This document shows positions 1 to 6,494 of a DNA stretch of 10,444 nt, one piece after another. Under the pieces are notes generated by a model. It made no database searches. It was not told where the DNA came from and saw nothing but the letters and a program-made list of their open reading frames with translations. Positions within the stretch are counted from its first letter, which is position 1. Each line of letters starts with the position of its first letter. Origin of the DNA: an uncultured Alphaproteobacteria bacterium (GTDB lineage Bacteria > Pseudomonadota > Alphaproteobacteria > Reyranellales > Reyranellaceae); the NCBI GenBank assembly GCA_903929895.1, contig CAIYWM010000754.1:1-10444 (forward strand). The letters run 5' to 3'. The position numbers and the translations under genes were made by a program.

Positions 1-1
1 C

Positions 2-190
2 TTCCAGGCCAAGGGCGCCGCCGCCCCCGCCGGCCAGGCCGCCGCCAATGTCGTGAAGGAAGAAGACCTGCCCTATCCGCTGCGCATCATCCGCCCGGCC
101 GACGGCATCCCGAGCTACGAGTACGAACCCAACCGTCTGACACTGGTCCTCTCCGAAGCCGGACAGATCGTCGACGCCGCCTGGGATTGA
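2..190 (+). CDS. I78-like peptidase inhibitor, 3' end only
   Basis: The gene enters from the left edge, so its start is not visible. The last 62 codons, in the frame of base 2, end at TGA 188-190. An Ala/Gly-rich stretch is followed by a region that begins 'LPYPLRIIRPADG' and continues through 'YEPNRLTLVLSEAGQIVDAAW'. This follows the I78 inhibitor pattern: an 'RxIrPG' loop, then 'pdRLnvelDaaGrI'. I78 proteins are small periplasmic or secreted serine-protease inhibitors. The assignment rests on this pattern only. The usual terminal 'CG' is replaced by Trp-Asp, so this is a divergent member or a related fold. The gene converges on the minus-strand gene ending at 254, with a strong hairpin between them. 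Confidence 0.6.
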   Translation, partial: FQAKGAAAPAGQAAANVVKEEDLPYPLRIIRPADGIPSYEYEPNRLTLVLSEAGQIVDAAWD

Positions 191-210
191 GCGTCGTCAC
201 GAGGCCCGCC

Positions 211-240
211 GCCGGGCGACGGCATCGGCTGTCGCCCGGC
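211..240. terminator. Perfect 10-bp hairpin between convergent genes
   Basis: GCCGGGCGAC (211-220) and GTCGCCCGGC (231-240) are exact reverse complements around a 10-nt loop. The hairpin lies 20 nt after the stop of the rightward gene and 13 nt beyond the stop of the leftward gene at 254. The position and GC-rich stem suit a shared bidirectional terminator. Neither side has a T-run, so intrinsic termination is not proven. Confidence 0.55.
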
Positions 241-253
241 CAATGGGGCCCCG

Positions 254-1123
254 TCAGACTTTGATCCCGGACACTCGCAAATCGTCCATGAAACCCAGGA
301 CGAGTTGAACGACCGTGCCGGATTCCAGTGTCATCCTGCGGAAAGCCGCCGCCGGGACCACCATGCCATTGCGGCCGACACGCACGCATTTGCCCTGCCT
401 CATCAACTTGCCAGTGTGCCGCCGGACCGTCTCGTAAGGGAGCTTCATCGAGTTCGAGATCGCCATCATGCTGACCGGCCGCCGATCAGAGTCGGGCAGT
501 ATGTCTCGGTTGGCGCCCGGCGCGGTGTTCGTGATGTGCTTGACGTTGGCGGCTCGGATCGCGGTGAACACCAATCCGGTCATGAGGTCGCCATCGAAAA
601 AGTCGCGCAGGACCTTCATGGCGGTAAGCAGCACCCGAATCGAAGCCACGGCGACGACAACCTGCTCCTTGCTGAGGGTGCGCGGCACATCGGAGAATGT
701 GGCCGGTTTGAAATGCCCGATCTTGATCCGTCTCAGCGTATCGAGCATCCTTACGGCTTCAAGATATATCTTGCGCAGCATCGCGTTGGTACGCGGGCTC
801 CGTCGCATCGTGGGAGCCAGGCGAACTTCGCCATCCTCCAGATGGCAGGCCCCGCTCCGAACGAGCTTGTGAACCTGCCGACGCACGGTCTCGAACGGCG
901 TGTCCAGCCGGCGCGCCAGTTCGCGGATACCCATTGGCTCGTTCCTTCGGCGGCTGGCGAGCGCGTCTCCCAGCATTGTCATGATGATCATCCCGCCCAG
1001 GACGTCATCGTGCGCCTGACCGATCACCTCGAAGCCGCGCAGGAAGAACTCGGCCGATATCCGGCCGATCGTATAGACCTCGGGATGTGTCGCCAGATCC
1101 ATCGCACTGCCTGTCCGGATCAA
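254..1123 (-). CDS. Tandem winged-helix DNA-binding protein
   Basis: This is a 289-residue protein of no family I can name, probably a transcriptional regulator. Two helix-turn-helix segments are visible. One is around residues 67-93 (ELARRLDTPFETVRRQVHKL, then SGAC) and the other around 220-246 (ISNSMKLPYETVRRHTGKL, then QGKC). Each is followed by a short wing-like stretch with a conserved Gly and Pro, and preceded by a hydrophobic helical region (about 25-55 and 158-195). The halves align with a constant offset of 153 residues, so the protein is an internal duplication. The TTG start at 1121-1123 is chosen because GGGAGG sits 6 nt upstream of it. An ATG at 1100-1102 lacks a comparable site. 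The gene is divergent from the autotransporter gene, with 146 bp between starts, so it may control that gene. Its GC content is lower than that of the right-hand genes. Confidence 0.8.
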   Translation of the reverse strand: MIRTGSAMDLATHPEVYTIGRISAEFFLRGFEVIGQAHDDVLGGMIIMTMLGDALASRRRNEPMGIRELARRLDTPFETVRRQVHKLVRSGACHLEDGEVRLAPTMRRSPRTNAMLRKIYLEAVRMLDTLRRIKIGHFKPATFSDVPRTLSKEQVVVAVASIRVLLTAMKVLRDFFDGDLMTGLVFTAIRAANVKHITNTAPGANRDILPDSDRRPVSMMAISNSMKLPYETVRRHTGKLMRQGKCVRVGRNGMVVPAAAFRRMTLESGTVVQLVLGFMDDLRVSGIKV

Positions 1124-1269
1124 TGCCGGCCTCCCTTCAACCGCGTGCTGGCATCCCTTCGACACCTTACCAAATCGGCGAGTTGAGCAACGCGGTGACC
1201 CATTATGGTGAGTAAACTTCTTGTCGTGCGTCAGGTTCTTCCCGTAGCGTTTCTGCATTGGGGAGGCGG
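1124..1269. promoter_or_regulatory. Divergent promoter region, regulator/autotransporter
   Basis: These 146 bp separate the two divergent starts and must hold both promoters unless transcription enters from outside. The sequence is richer in A/T than its surroundings, especially around 1201-1225. GGTGA occurs twice on the plus strand, at 1194-1198 and 1207-1211 (13-bp period), flanking CATTAT, and could be half of an operator. No good sigma-70 -35/-10 pair with normal spacing stands out on either strand, so no promoter is assigned. Confidence 0.4.
1129..1138 (-). promoter_or_regulatory. Ribosome binding site deciding a TTG start
   Basis: On the minus strand this reads GAAGGGAGGC, a near-ideal Shine-Dalgarno sequence. 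It lies 6 nt before the TTG at 1121-1123 of the tandem winged-helix gene. This is why the TTG is preferred over the longer open frame reaching 1258 or the internal ATG at 1102. Confidence 0.7.
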
Positions 1270-4200
1270 ATGTTCATACTAAAGACCATCTCTCGTGGCC
1301 TGATCGGCCTCGCTCTGGCGTTGTGCGCGAATGGCGCGGCCTTCGGCCAATACATGCCGACCCAATCGCTGAATATTCCCCTTTCGTACACCTCTCTCGG
1401 CGACAATGCGTACCGGCTTGCCATCCAGGTTGGCATCAACGGCGGTCCGTTACAGCCTTACCTTTTCGATACGGGGTCGCCCGGGTTTAATGCCGCGTTC
1501 AACCCGACCACTTGGGGGGGATATTCGAGTTACACCACCTCCGCTCCGCTCTCGCCGTACGCCAACGGCAACAACGTCCAGTTCTGCTACGGCTCCACCA
1601 GCGCACCCGGCACCTGCCGCGGCTATCTGGGTAACATTCTCCAGATCCCCTCCCTCAGCTTCCAGAACCCTGCCGGCGGAACGACGACCCTGGATACCCC
1701 AGCAGGTGGCGGCTTCGTGATGACCGCGGTGACCTCCGACAACAGCAATGGAGGTCCGGTCCTGAACTACCCGAACTATTTCTGCGGCACGCTGAGTTAT
1801 TCATGTCCGGGCAATCCCAATCCGGTGGCACCTGAAGCCCCTAGCTTCTACGGGATCTTCGGCGCCGGCAATTTCACCTACTCTGTCGGCGGCTGCTCAA
1901 CCGCCGTCACGCTTCCAACGGCCTGTACCTCTTTCGTCGGTCCCCCGATCACGGTCGGCACCGTGCTGGGACAGATCACTGTCAACAATCCCAACGTCGT
2001 CGCCCAAGGGTACGTGGTGGCAGCGAACGGCCAGTCGAACCCGGGCAATACGAGCAATGGGAATCCGCCCACGGGCAATACGCTGGTGACGATCGGAGGC
2101 AATGCTGGCGTCGAGGTCACGAACTGCAATCCGTGCGTGACCGTGGGCCTCACGCCCCAGATACTTGGTCAGTTCGCGCCGGTCGGCCCACCGAGCGACA
2201 AGAAGAACAATCCAGGGCTGATCTCCTGGACCAAAGAGAGCGCGCCGTTTCCAAACCCCTACGGCACGACGCAGGGAAACAACGCTTCCATAGAAACCGG
2301 CGTCAATCTCCTGGTTTCGGTGACGGGACCCGGCGGAACGCAGTCGCAGGTCGCCCCCGGGCTGTTCGACACAGGTACCCCGAATGTCTCTTTGAACCAC
2401 AGCCTGAGCGGTGCCGGCTCGCCGCCGACAGGCGTCACGATCACCGCCCAGCAGCCGGACGGCAGCAGCATTCCGGGTCTGCAGACGGTGGTGATGGACA
2501 TGAATCCACCAAATGGTTCGTATTCCGCCGACTATATCGAGAAGACGCATAATACGATCGGCCTGCCGTTCTTCATGCAGAATTCGGTGTTGTTCGACCT
2601 TTCAGGCAAGGCGATCGGATACACGCCATTCTTCGTGACCGATGCGCCTCTGGTGACGACGGCCAACGGTCCGCTGATCGTCTCGGACGCTAACGTGCCG
2701 CTGGGCCTGGCGGGCGTGATTTCGGGTCCCGGCGGCGTGGTCATCCAGAACGGGGGACTGGTCCAAACCAGTGCCACGAACACCTACACCGGCGCGACGA
2801 CGATCAATGCCGGCGGATCTCTGCTGGTCTCCGGCCCTGGCAGCATCCAGACCTCGAGCGGCGTGACCAACGACGGCGTCTTGGACATCTCCCGAGCCTG
2901 GGCGCCGGTCACCATCTCGTCCCTGACGGGCGCCAACACGGGTCACGTGAAGCTCGGCCGTAACGCGCTCACGATCGCCAATGCCAATGGCACCTACTCG
3001 GGCAAGCTGAGCGACGGCGGCTCCTATCCCGGCACGGGCGGCAGCCTGACCATCGCGGGCGGCACGCAGACCCTTGCCGGCGCCGCCACCTACACCGGCG
3101 GCACGTTCGTGAACGGCGGCATCCTGAATCTCACGGGCACGATGGTTGGCAGCCTGGGCATCCGGTCTGGCGCGGCCTTCACCACGACCGGGGGCTACTC
3201 GGTCGCCGCCAATGCCATGCTGGCCAACGCCGGCACCTTCACTTCACAGCCAGGCGCCGGGCCGCTTCTCAACCAGGGGCTATTCCTCAACAGCGGCGCT
3301 TTCGTCAGCGGTCTCACCAACACCGGCACCACGGTCAACAACGGTACGATCATCGGCGCCGTAACCAACAGCGGCGCCCTGTCCGGCAGCGGCACCATCA
3401 GCGGCAGTCTCACCAATACCGGCCTTGTCTCGCCCGGCAACTCGATTGGCACACTTAACGTGGTTGGCACTTACACCCAAGCCGCGGGCAGTGGATATCG
3501 GGTGGAGGCCAACGCGTTCGGCCTGTCCGACGCGATCGCCGTGAGTGGTGCGCCGGGAACCGCCGCCATCGCCGCGGGCACCAATGTCTTCGTGGCTCCT
3601 GATCCCAACCGCCCCTATGCACCGCGCACGACGTACACAATCCTCAGCACCACGGGCGGCGTCACGGGAACCTACTCGTCGGCAACGTCCCTGGCTGCGG
3701 CCAGCCTGCCGTTCCTGCTGCCGAGTCTCAGCTACGACGCCAACAACGTCTATCTCTCGCTCCAGATCGGCGGCTTCGGGCGTCAGGCGCAGACGCAAAA
3801 CCAGGCCACCGTCGGCGCCGTGCTCGACGCCGCCGCCCTCGGTGCGACCGGCGACTTCGCGACGGTGCTGGGCGCTTTCTCGACGATGAACGCCCAGCAG
3901 GGCGTCGCGGCCATGAACGCGATCAGCGGCCAGAACTATTCCGGCTTCTCCTCGGCCGGCATCGCGACGACCCAGGTCTTCATGACCAACTTCGCCAACA
4001 CGGTCGGCGGCACGTCGGGCGGCGGCAAGCGCGTGGCCCTGGCCGAGGCCTGCGACGTCGCCTGCGATACGACCGCTTCCGGCCAGTGGGGCGCCTGGGG
4101 TGGCGCGCTCGGCGGCTTTGGCGTCGTCGGCGGGACCGCCAATGCCGGCACGCTCACCTACAGTCTCGGCGGCTTCGCCGCCGGCATCGACCGGCGCGTG

Positions 4201-4926
4201 ACGGACGAGCTCCTGGTCGGCGTCACCGCCGGCTTCACCAGCGGCACGCAATGGGTTGGCGGCTTCTCCGGACGCGGCATCTCCGACACTTTCCAGGCCG
4301 GCCTCTACGCCAGCTACGTGAAGAACGCGGTCTATGTCGACGGTCTGGCGGCCTACGCCTATTCCGACAACCAGATGCAGCGGCAGATCACGATCCCCGG
4401 CCTGTCGCGCACCGCCAACGGCCGCACCGGCGCCAACCTGTTTTTCGGCCAGGTCGAGGCGGGTTACCGGTTCGAGATCGGCGGACGGGCGGATGCCTAC
4501 GTCACGCCGTTCGCACGCCTGCAGGCCGCGACGGCGACGCAGAATGCCTTCACCGAATCGGGCGCGGGTTCGCTCGACCTGTCGGTCGCCTCCCAAACCA
4601 CCAACTCGCTGCGCGGCGTGCTGGGCGCCCAGCTCGGCGGAGCAATGGACCTCGGCTGGCGCGAGAAGCTCGCCATGCAGGTCAAGCTCGGCTGGGGCCA
4701 CGAATATGCCGATACCGGCCGGCCCGTCACCGCCTCGTTCGTCGGCGCGCCCGCGCTGCCCTTCACGACCTACGGCGCCGCGCCGCAGCGCGACAGTGTC
4801 GTGCTCGGTCTCTCCGCCACCACCGCCATCGCCGACGCGACCTCGGTCTACTTCCGCTACGAAGGCGACATCTCCAGCCAGGATTCCAGCCACGCCCTCA
4901 CCGCCGGCTTCCGCATGACCTGGTAG
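1270..4926 (+). CDS. Autotransporter with pepsin-like aspartic peptidase passenger
   Basis: This is a 1218-residue type V secretion protein. A signal peptide spans residues 1-26 (AAFG|Q). Residues about 27-460 read as a bilobed A1 (pepsin-like) peptidase. D67 lies in LFDTGSPG. The flap Y107-G108 is 40 residues after D67, close to pepsin's 43. YGIFG (195-199) matches the 'DGIlG' block. D367 lies in LFDTGTP, and TIGLPFFMQNSVLFDLSG (429-446) plus IGY matches the 'iLGdpFlr..yvvFD....iGfa' block. Passenger-associated repeats lie at about 495-522 and 597-623, and the SPGNSIGTLNV stretch at about 721-737. The beta-barrel (about 939-1218) ends in FRMTW with a terminal aromatic. The barrel should insert in the outer membrane and expose the peptidase at the surface. 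The ATG at 1270 follows GGGAGG; an in-frame TTG at 1258 has no binding site. The three blocks are clear; activity and release from the barrel are not known. Confidence 0.9.
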   Translation: MFILKTISRGLIGLALALCANGAAFGQYMPTQSLNIPLSYTSLGDNAYRLAIQVGINGGPLQPYLFDTGSPGFNAAFNPTTWGGYSSYTTSAPLSPYANGNNVQFCYGSTSAPGTCRGYLGNILQIPSLSFQNPAGGTTTLDTPAGGGFVMTAVTSDNSNGGPVLNYPNYFCGTLSYSCPGNPNPVAPEAPSFYGIFGAGNFTYSVGGCSTAVTLPTACTSFVGPPITVGTVLGQITVNNPNVVAQGYVVAANGQSNPGNTSNGNPPTGNTLVTIGGNAGVEVTNCNPCVTVGLTPQILGQFAPVGPPSDKKNNPGLISWTKESAPFPNPYGTTQGNNASIETGVNLLVSVTGPGGTQSQVAPGLFDTGTPNVSLNHSLSGAGSPPTGVTITAQQPDGSSIPGLQTVVMDMNPPNGSYSADYIEKTHNTIGLPFFMQNSVLFDLSGKAIGYTPFFVTDAPLVTTANGPLIVSDANVPLGLAGVISGPGGVVIQNGGLVQTSATNTYTGATTINAGGSLLVSGPGSIQTSSGVTNDGVLDISRAWAPVTISSLTGANTGHVKLGRNALTIANANGTYSGKLSDGGSYPGTGGSLTIAGGTQTLAGAATYTGGTFVNGGILNLTGTMVGSLGIRSGAAFTTTGGYSVAANAMLANAGTFTSQPGAGPLLNQGLFLNSGAFVSGLTNTGTTVNNGTIIGAVTNSGALSGSGTISGSLTNTGLVSPGNSIGTLNVVGTYTQAAGSGYRVEANAFGLSDAIAVSGAPGTAAIAAGTNVFVAPDPNRPYAPRTTYTILSTTGGVTGTYSSATSLAAASLPFLLPSLSYDANNVYLSLQIGGFGRQAQTQNQATVGAVLDAAALGATGDFATVLGAFSTMNAQQGVAAMNAISGQNYSGFSSAGIATTQVFMTNFANTVGGTSGGGKRVALAEACDVACDTTASGQWGAWGGALGGFGVVGGTANAGTLTYSLGGFAAGIDRRVTDELLVGVTAGFTSGTQWVGGFSGRGISDTFQAGLYASYVKNAVYVDGLAAYAYSDNQMQRQITIPGLSRTANGRTGANLFFGQVEAGYRFEIGGRADAYVTPFARLQAATATQNAFTESGAGSLDLSVASQTTNSLRGVLGAQLGGAMDLGWREKLAMQVKLGWGHEYADTGRPVTASFVGAPALPFTTYGAAPQRDSVVLGLSATTAIADATSVYFRYEGDISSQDSSHALTAGFRMTW

Positions 4927-4980
4927 CTTCGGACTCTTCGACCTCGCGCCCGCCCGTCCTTTGCCATTAACATCGCGGCG

Positions 4981-6480
4981 ATGAGCCTACCGCGAGCGCC
5001 GTACCAGACTGTCGCGCCAGACTATTTCGCGCGCCGTGGCCTGCGCCGCTATGCCGGCGTCTTCTCGCTCTGGGCGCTGGGGGTCGGGGCGGTCATCTCC
5101 GGTCACTATTCCGGCTGGAACCTCGGGCTGCTGGCCGGCGGCTGGGGTGGCTACGCACTGGCCGCCTGCCTTATCGCCGTCATGTATCTCGGCCTGGTCT
5201 TCTGCATCGCCGAGATGGCGTCTGCCCTGCCCCACACCGGCGGTGCCTATTCCTTCGCCCGCGCCTCGATGGGACCGTGGGGCGGCTTCGTCACCGGGCT
5301 CTGCGAGAACGTCGAGTATGTGCTGACGCCGGCTGTCATCGTGTCCTTCCTGGCGACCTATCTCGCCGCCGTGTTCGGGACGCCGCCCGCCTGGCTGCCG
5401 GCCTACTGGGTGGCCGGGTATGCGGTGTTCGTGGCGCTGAACGTCCGGGGCGTCGAACTCTCCTTCAAGGTCACCGTCATCGTGACGTTGGCCTCGCTTG
5501 CGTGCCTCGCCGTGTTCTGGGTCTCGGCTCTCCCCGTCGCAGAGTTCGGCCGATACGCGCTCAACATCGGCGCGGGGCCCGACGGCAAGCCGGTCGAACT
5601 GGCGCAAGGGGGCGGCCCGCTGCTGCCGTTCGGGCTGCACGGCGCGCTGGCGGCGCTTCCCTTCGCCGTCTGGCTTTTCCTCGCCATCGAGCAGCTTCCA
5701 CTCGCGGCCGAGGAAGCGATGGAGCCGTCGCGCGACATTCCGCGCGGCATCGTGGCCGGATTGCTGACGCTCTTCGCGTCGGCGGGGCTCATCGTCTGGC
5801 TCAACCCGTCGGTGGCCCCGGGCAGCTTCCAACTCGCCAGTTCGGGGGAACCGCTGCTCGACGGCTTCCGCGCCACCTTCGGCGGCGGGTTGGCGAAGGT
5901 ACTGGCGCTGGTCGCCTGCATCGGCCTGGTCGCGAGCTTCCACACCATCCTCTTTGCCAAGGGCCGGCAGATCTACTCCCTGTCGCGCGCGGGCTATTTC
6001 CCGCGCTTCCTGTCAATCACCCATCCGCGCCACAAGACACCCCATGTGGCGCTGTTGGCGGGGGCGGCCGTGGCCCTCGCGATCATGTTTGCGCTGTGGT
6101 TCGGCATGGGCGCCGAGCGGGGCGCCGTGGTGATCCAGGGCATGCTGCTCAACATGGCGGTCGCCGGCGCCATGCTCTCCTATCTGCTGCAGGCGGTGAG
6201 CTTCCTCGTGTTGCGCGCGCGGCTGCCGGCCCTTGCGCGGCCCTATCGTTCCCCGCTGGGCATGGCGGGCGCGGCGGTCACCATCGTGATCGCCGCCGTC
6301 ACGCTGGTCTATCAGCTGCTCGATCCGGTGTTCGTATCCGGGGTGCTCGGCGTCGGCGCGTGGTTCGCCGTGGGGATCGCCTGGTTCGCGCTCGTCGGTC
6401 GGCACCGGCTGGTCCTGTCGCCGGAAGAGGCGTTCGCGCTGAAAGCCCGAGAGACGGCCGGCAGATCAGTCGCCGACTGA
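4981..6480 (+). CDS. APC-family permease, ethanolamine permease-like
   Basis: This is a 499-residue inner-membrane protein with about 12 hydrophobic segments, the size and pattern of the amino acid-polyamine-organocation (APC) superfamily. 'SLWALGVGAVISGHYSGWNL' (29-48), 'EMASALPHTGGAYSFAR' (about 79-95) and 'FLAIEQLPLAAEEAMEPSRD' (233-252) closely resemble the blocks of ethanolamine permeases (Eat/EutP type), which import ethanolamine by proton or cation coupling. No ethanolamine ammonia-lyase gene is in view, so another small amine or amino acid is possible. The ATG at 4981 lies 54 nt after the autotransporter stop. Its upstream sequence has only a weak ribosome site, and no terminator is seen in the gap, so read-through from the autotransporter gene is possible. 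The 3' end overlaps the convergent M23 gene by 15 bp. Confidence 0.85.
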   Translation: MSLPRAPYQTVAPDYFARRGLRRYAGVFSLWALGVGAVISGHYSGWNLGLLAGGWGGYALAACLIAVMYLGLVFCIAEMASALPHTGGAYSFARASMGPWGGFVTGLCENVEYVLTPAVIVSFLATYLAAVFGTPPAWLPAYWVAGYAVFVALNVRGVELSFKVTVIVTLASLACLAVFWVSALPVAEFGRYALNIGAGPDGKPVELAQGGGPLLPFGLHGALAALPFAVWLFLAIEQLPLAAEEAMEPSRDIPRGIVAGLLTLFASAGLIVWLNPSVAPGSFQLASSGEPLLDGFRATFGGGLAKVLALVACIGLVASFHTILFAKGRQIYSLSRAGYFPRFLSITHPRHKTPHVALLAGAAVALAIMFALWFGMGAERGAVVIQGMLLNMAVAGAMLSYLLQAVSFLVLRARLPALARPYRSPLGMAGAAVTIVIAAVTLVYQLLDPVFVSGVLGVGAWFAVGIAWFALVGRHRLVLSPEEAFALKARETAGRSVAD

Positions 6481-6494
6481 AACGGCCGCCGGCC
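6456..6494. terminator. Two-tier inverted repeat over the convergent stop codons
   Basis: The inner repeat TCAGTCG-C-CGACTGA (6466-6480) contains the TGA stops of both convergent genes, one on each strand. It is flanked by an outer exact repeat, GGCCGGC (6456-6462) and GCCGGCC (6488-6494). A transcript from either side could form a 6-bp stem with a 3-nt loop on top of a 7-bp stem, separated by an uneven internal loop. The position suggests a bidirectional transcription end. There is no T-run. Confidence 0.45.

Noticed and set aside
305..1186. 293-codon plus-strand frame opposite the winged-helix gene
   Set aside because: It is His/Arg/Asp-rich, as expected of a complement shadow, has no recognisable domain, and starts in the middle of the opposite gene. 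The minus strand has helix-turn-helix motifs and a good ribosome site.
3300..3450. Possible DNA tandem repeat in the passenger
   Set aside because: The recurring Asn-Thr-Gly and Ser-Gly units are ordinary beta-helix passenger repeats at protein level. The DNA copies are not regular enough to call a tandem repeat.
3280..4893. 537-codon open frame on the minus strand opposite the autotransporter
   Set aside because: Its protein is Gly/Arg/Ala/Asp-rich with no domain, and it lies exactly opposite the well-supported repeat and barrel region. Long antisense frames are common opposite GC-rich, Thr/Gly-rich genes.
4927..4980. Possible terminator between the autotransporter and permease genes
   Set aside because: No stable inverted repeat or T-run could be found in the 54-bp gap.
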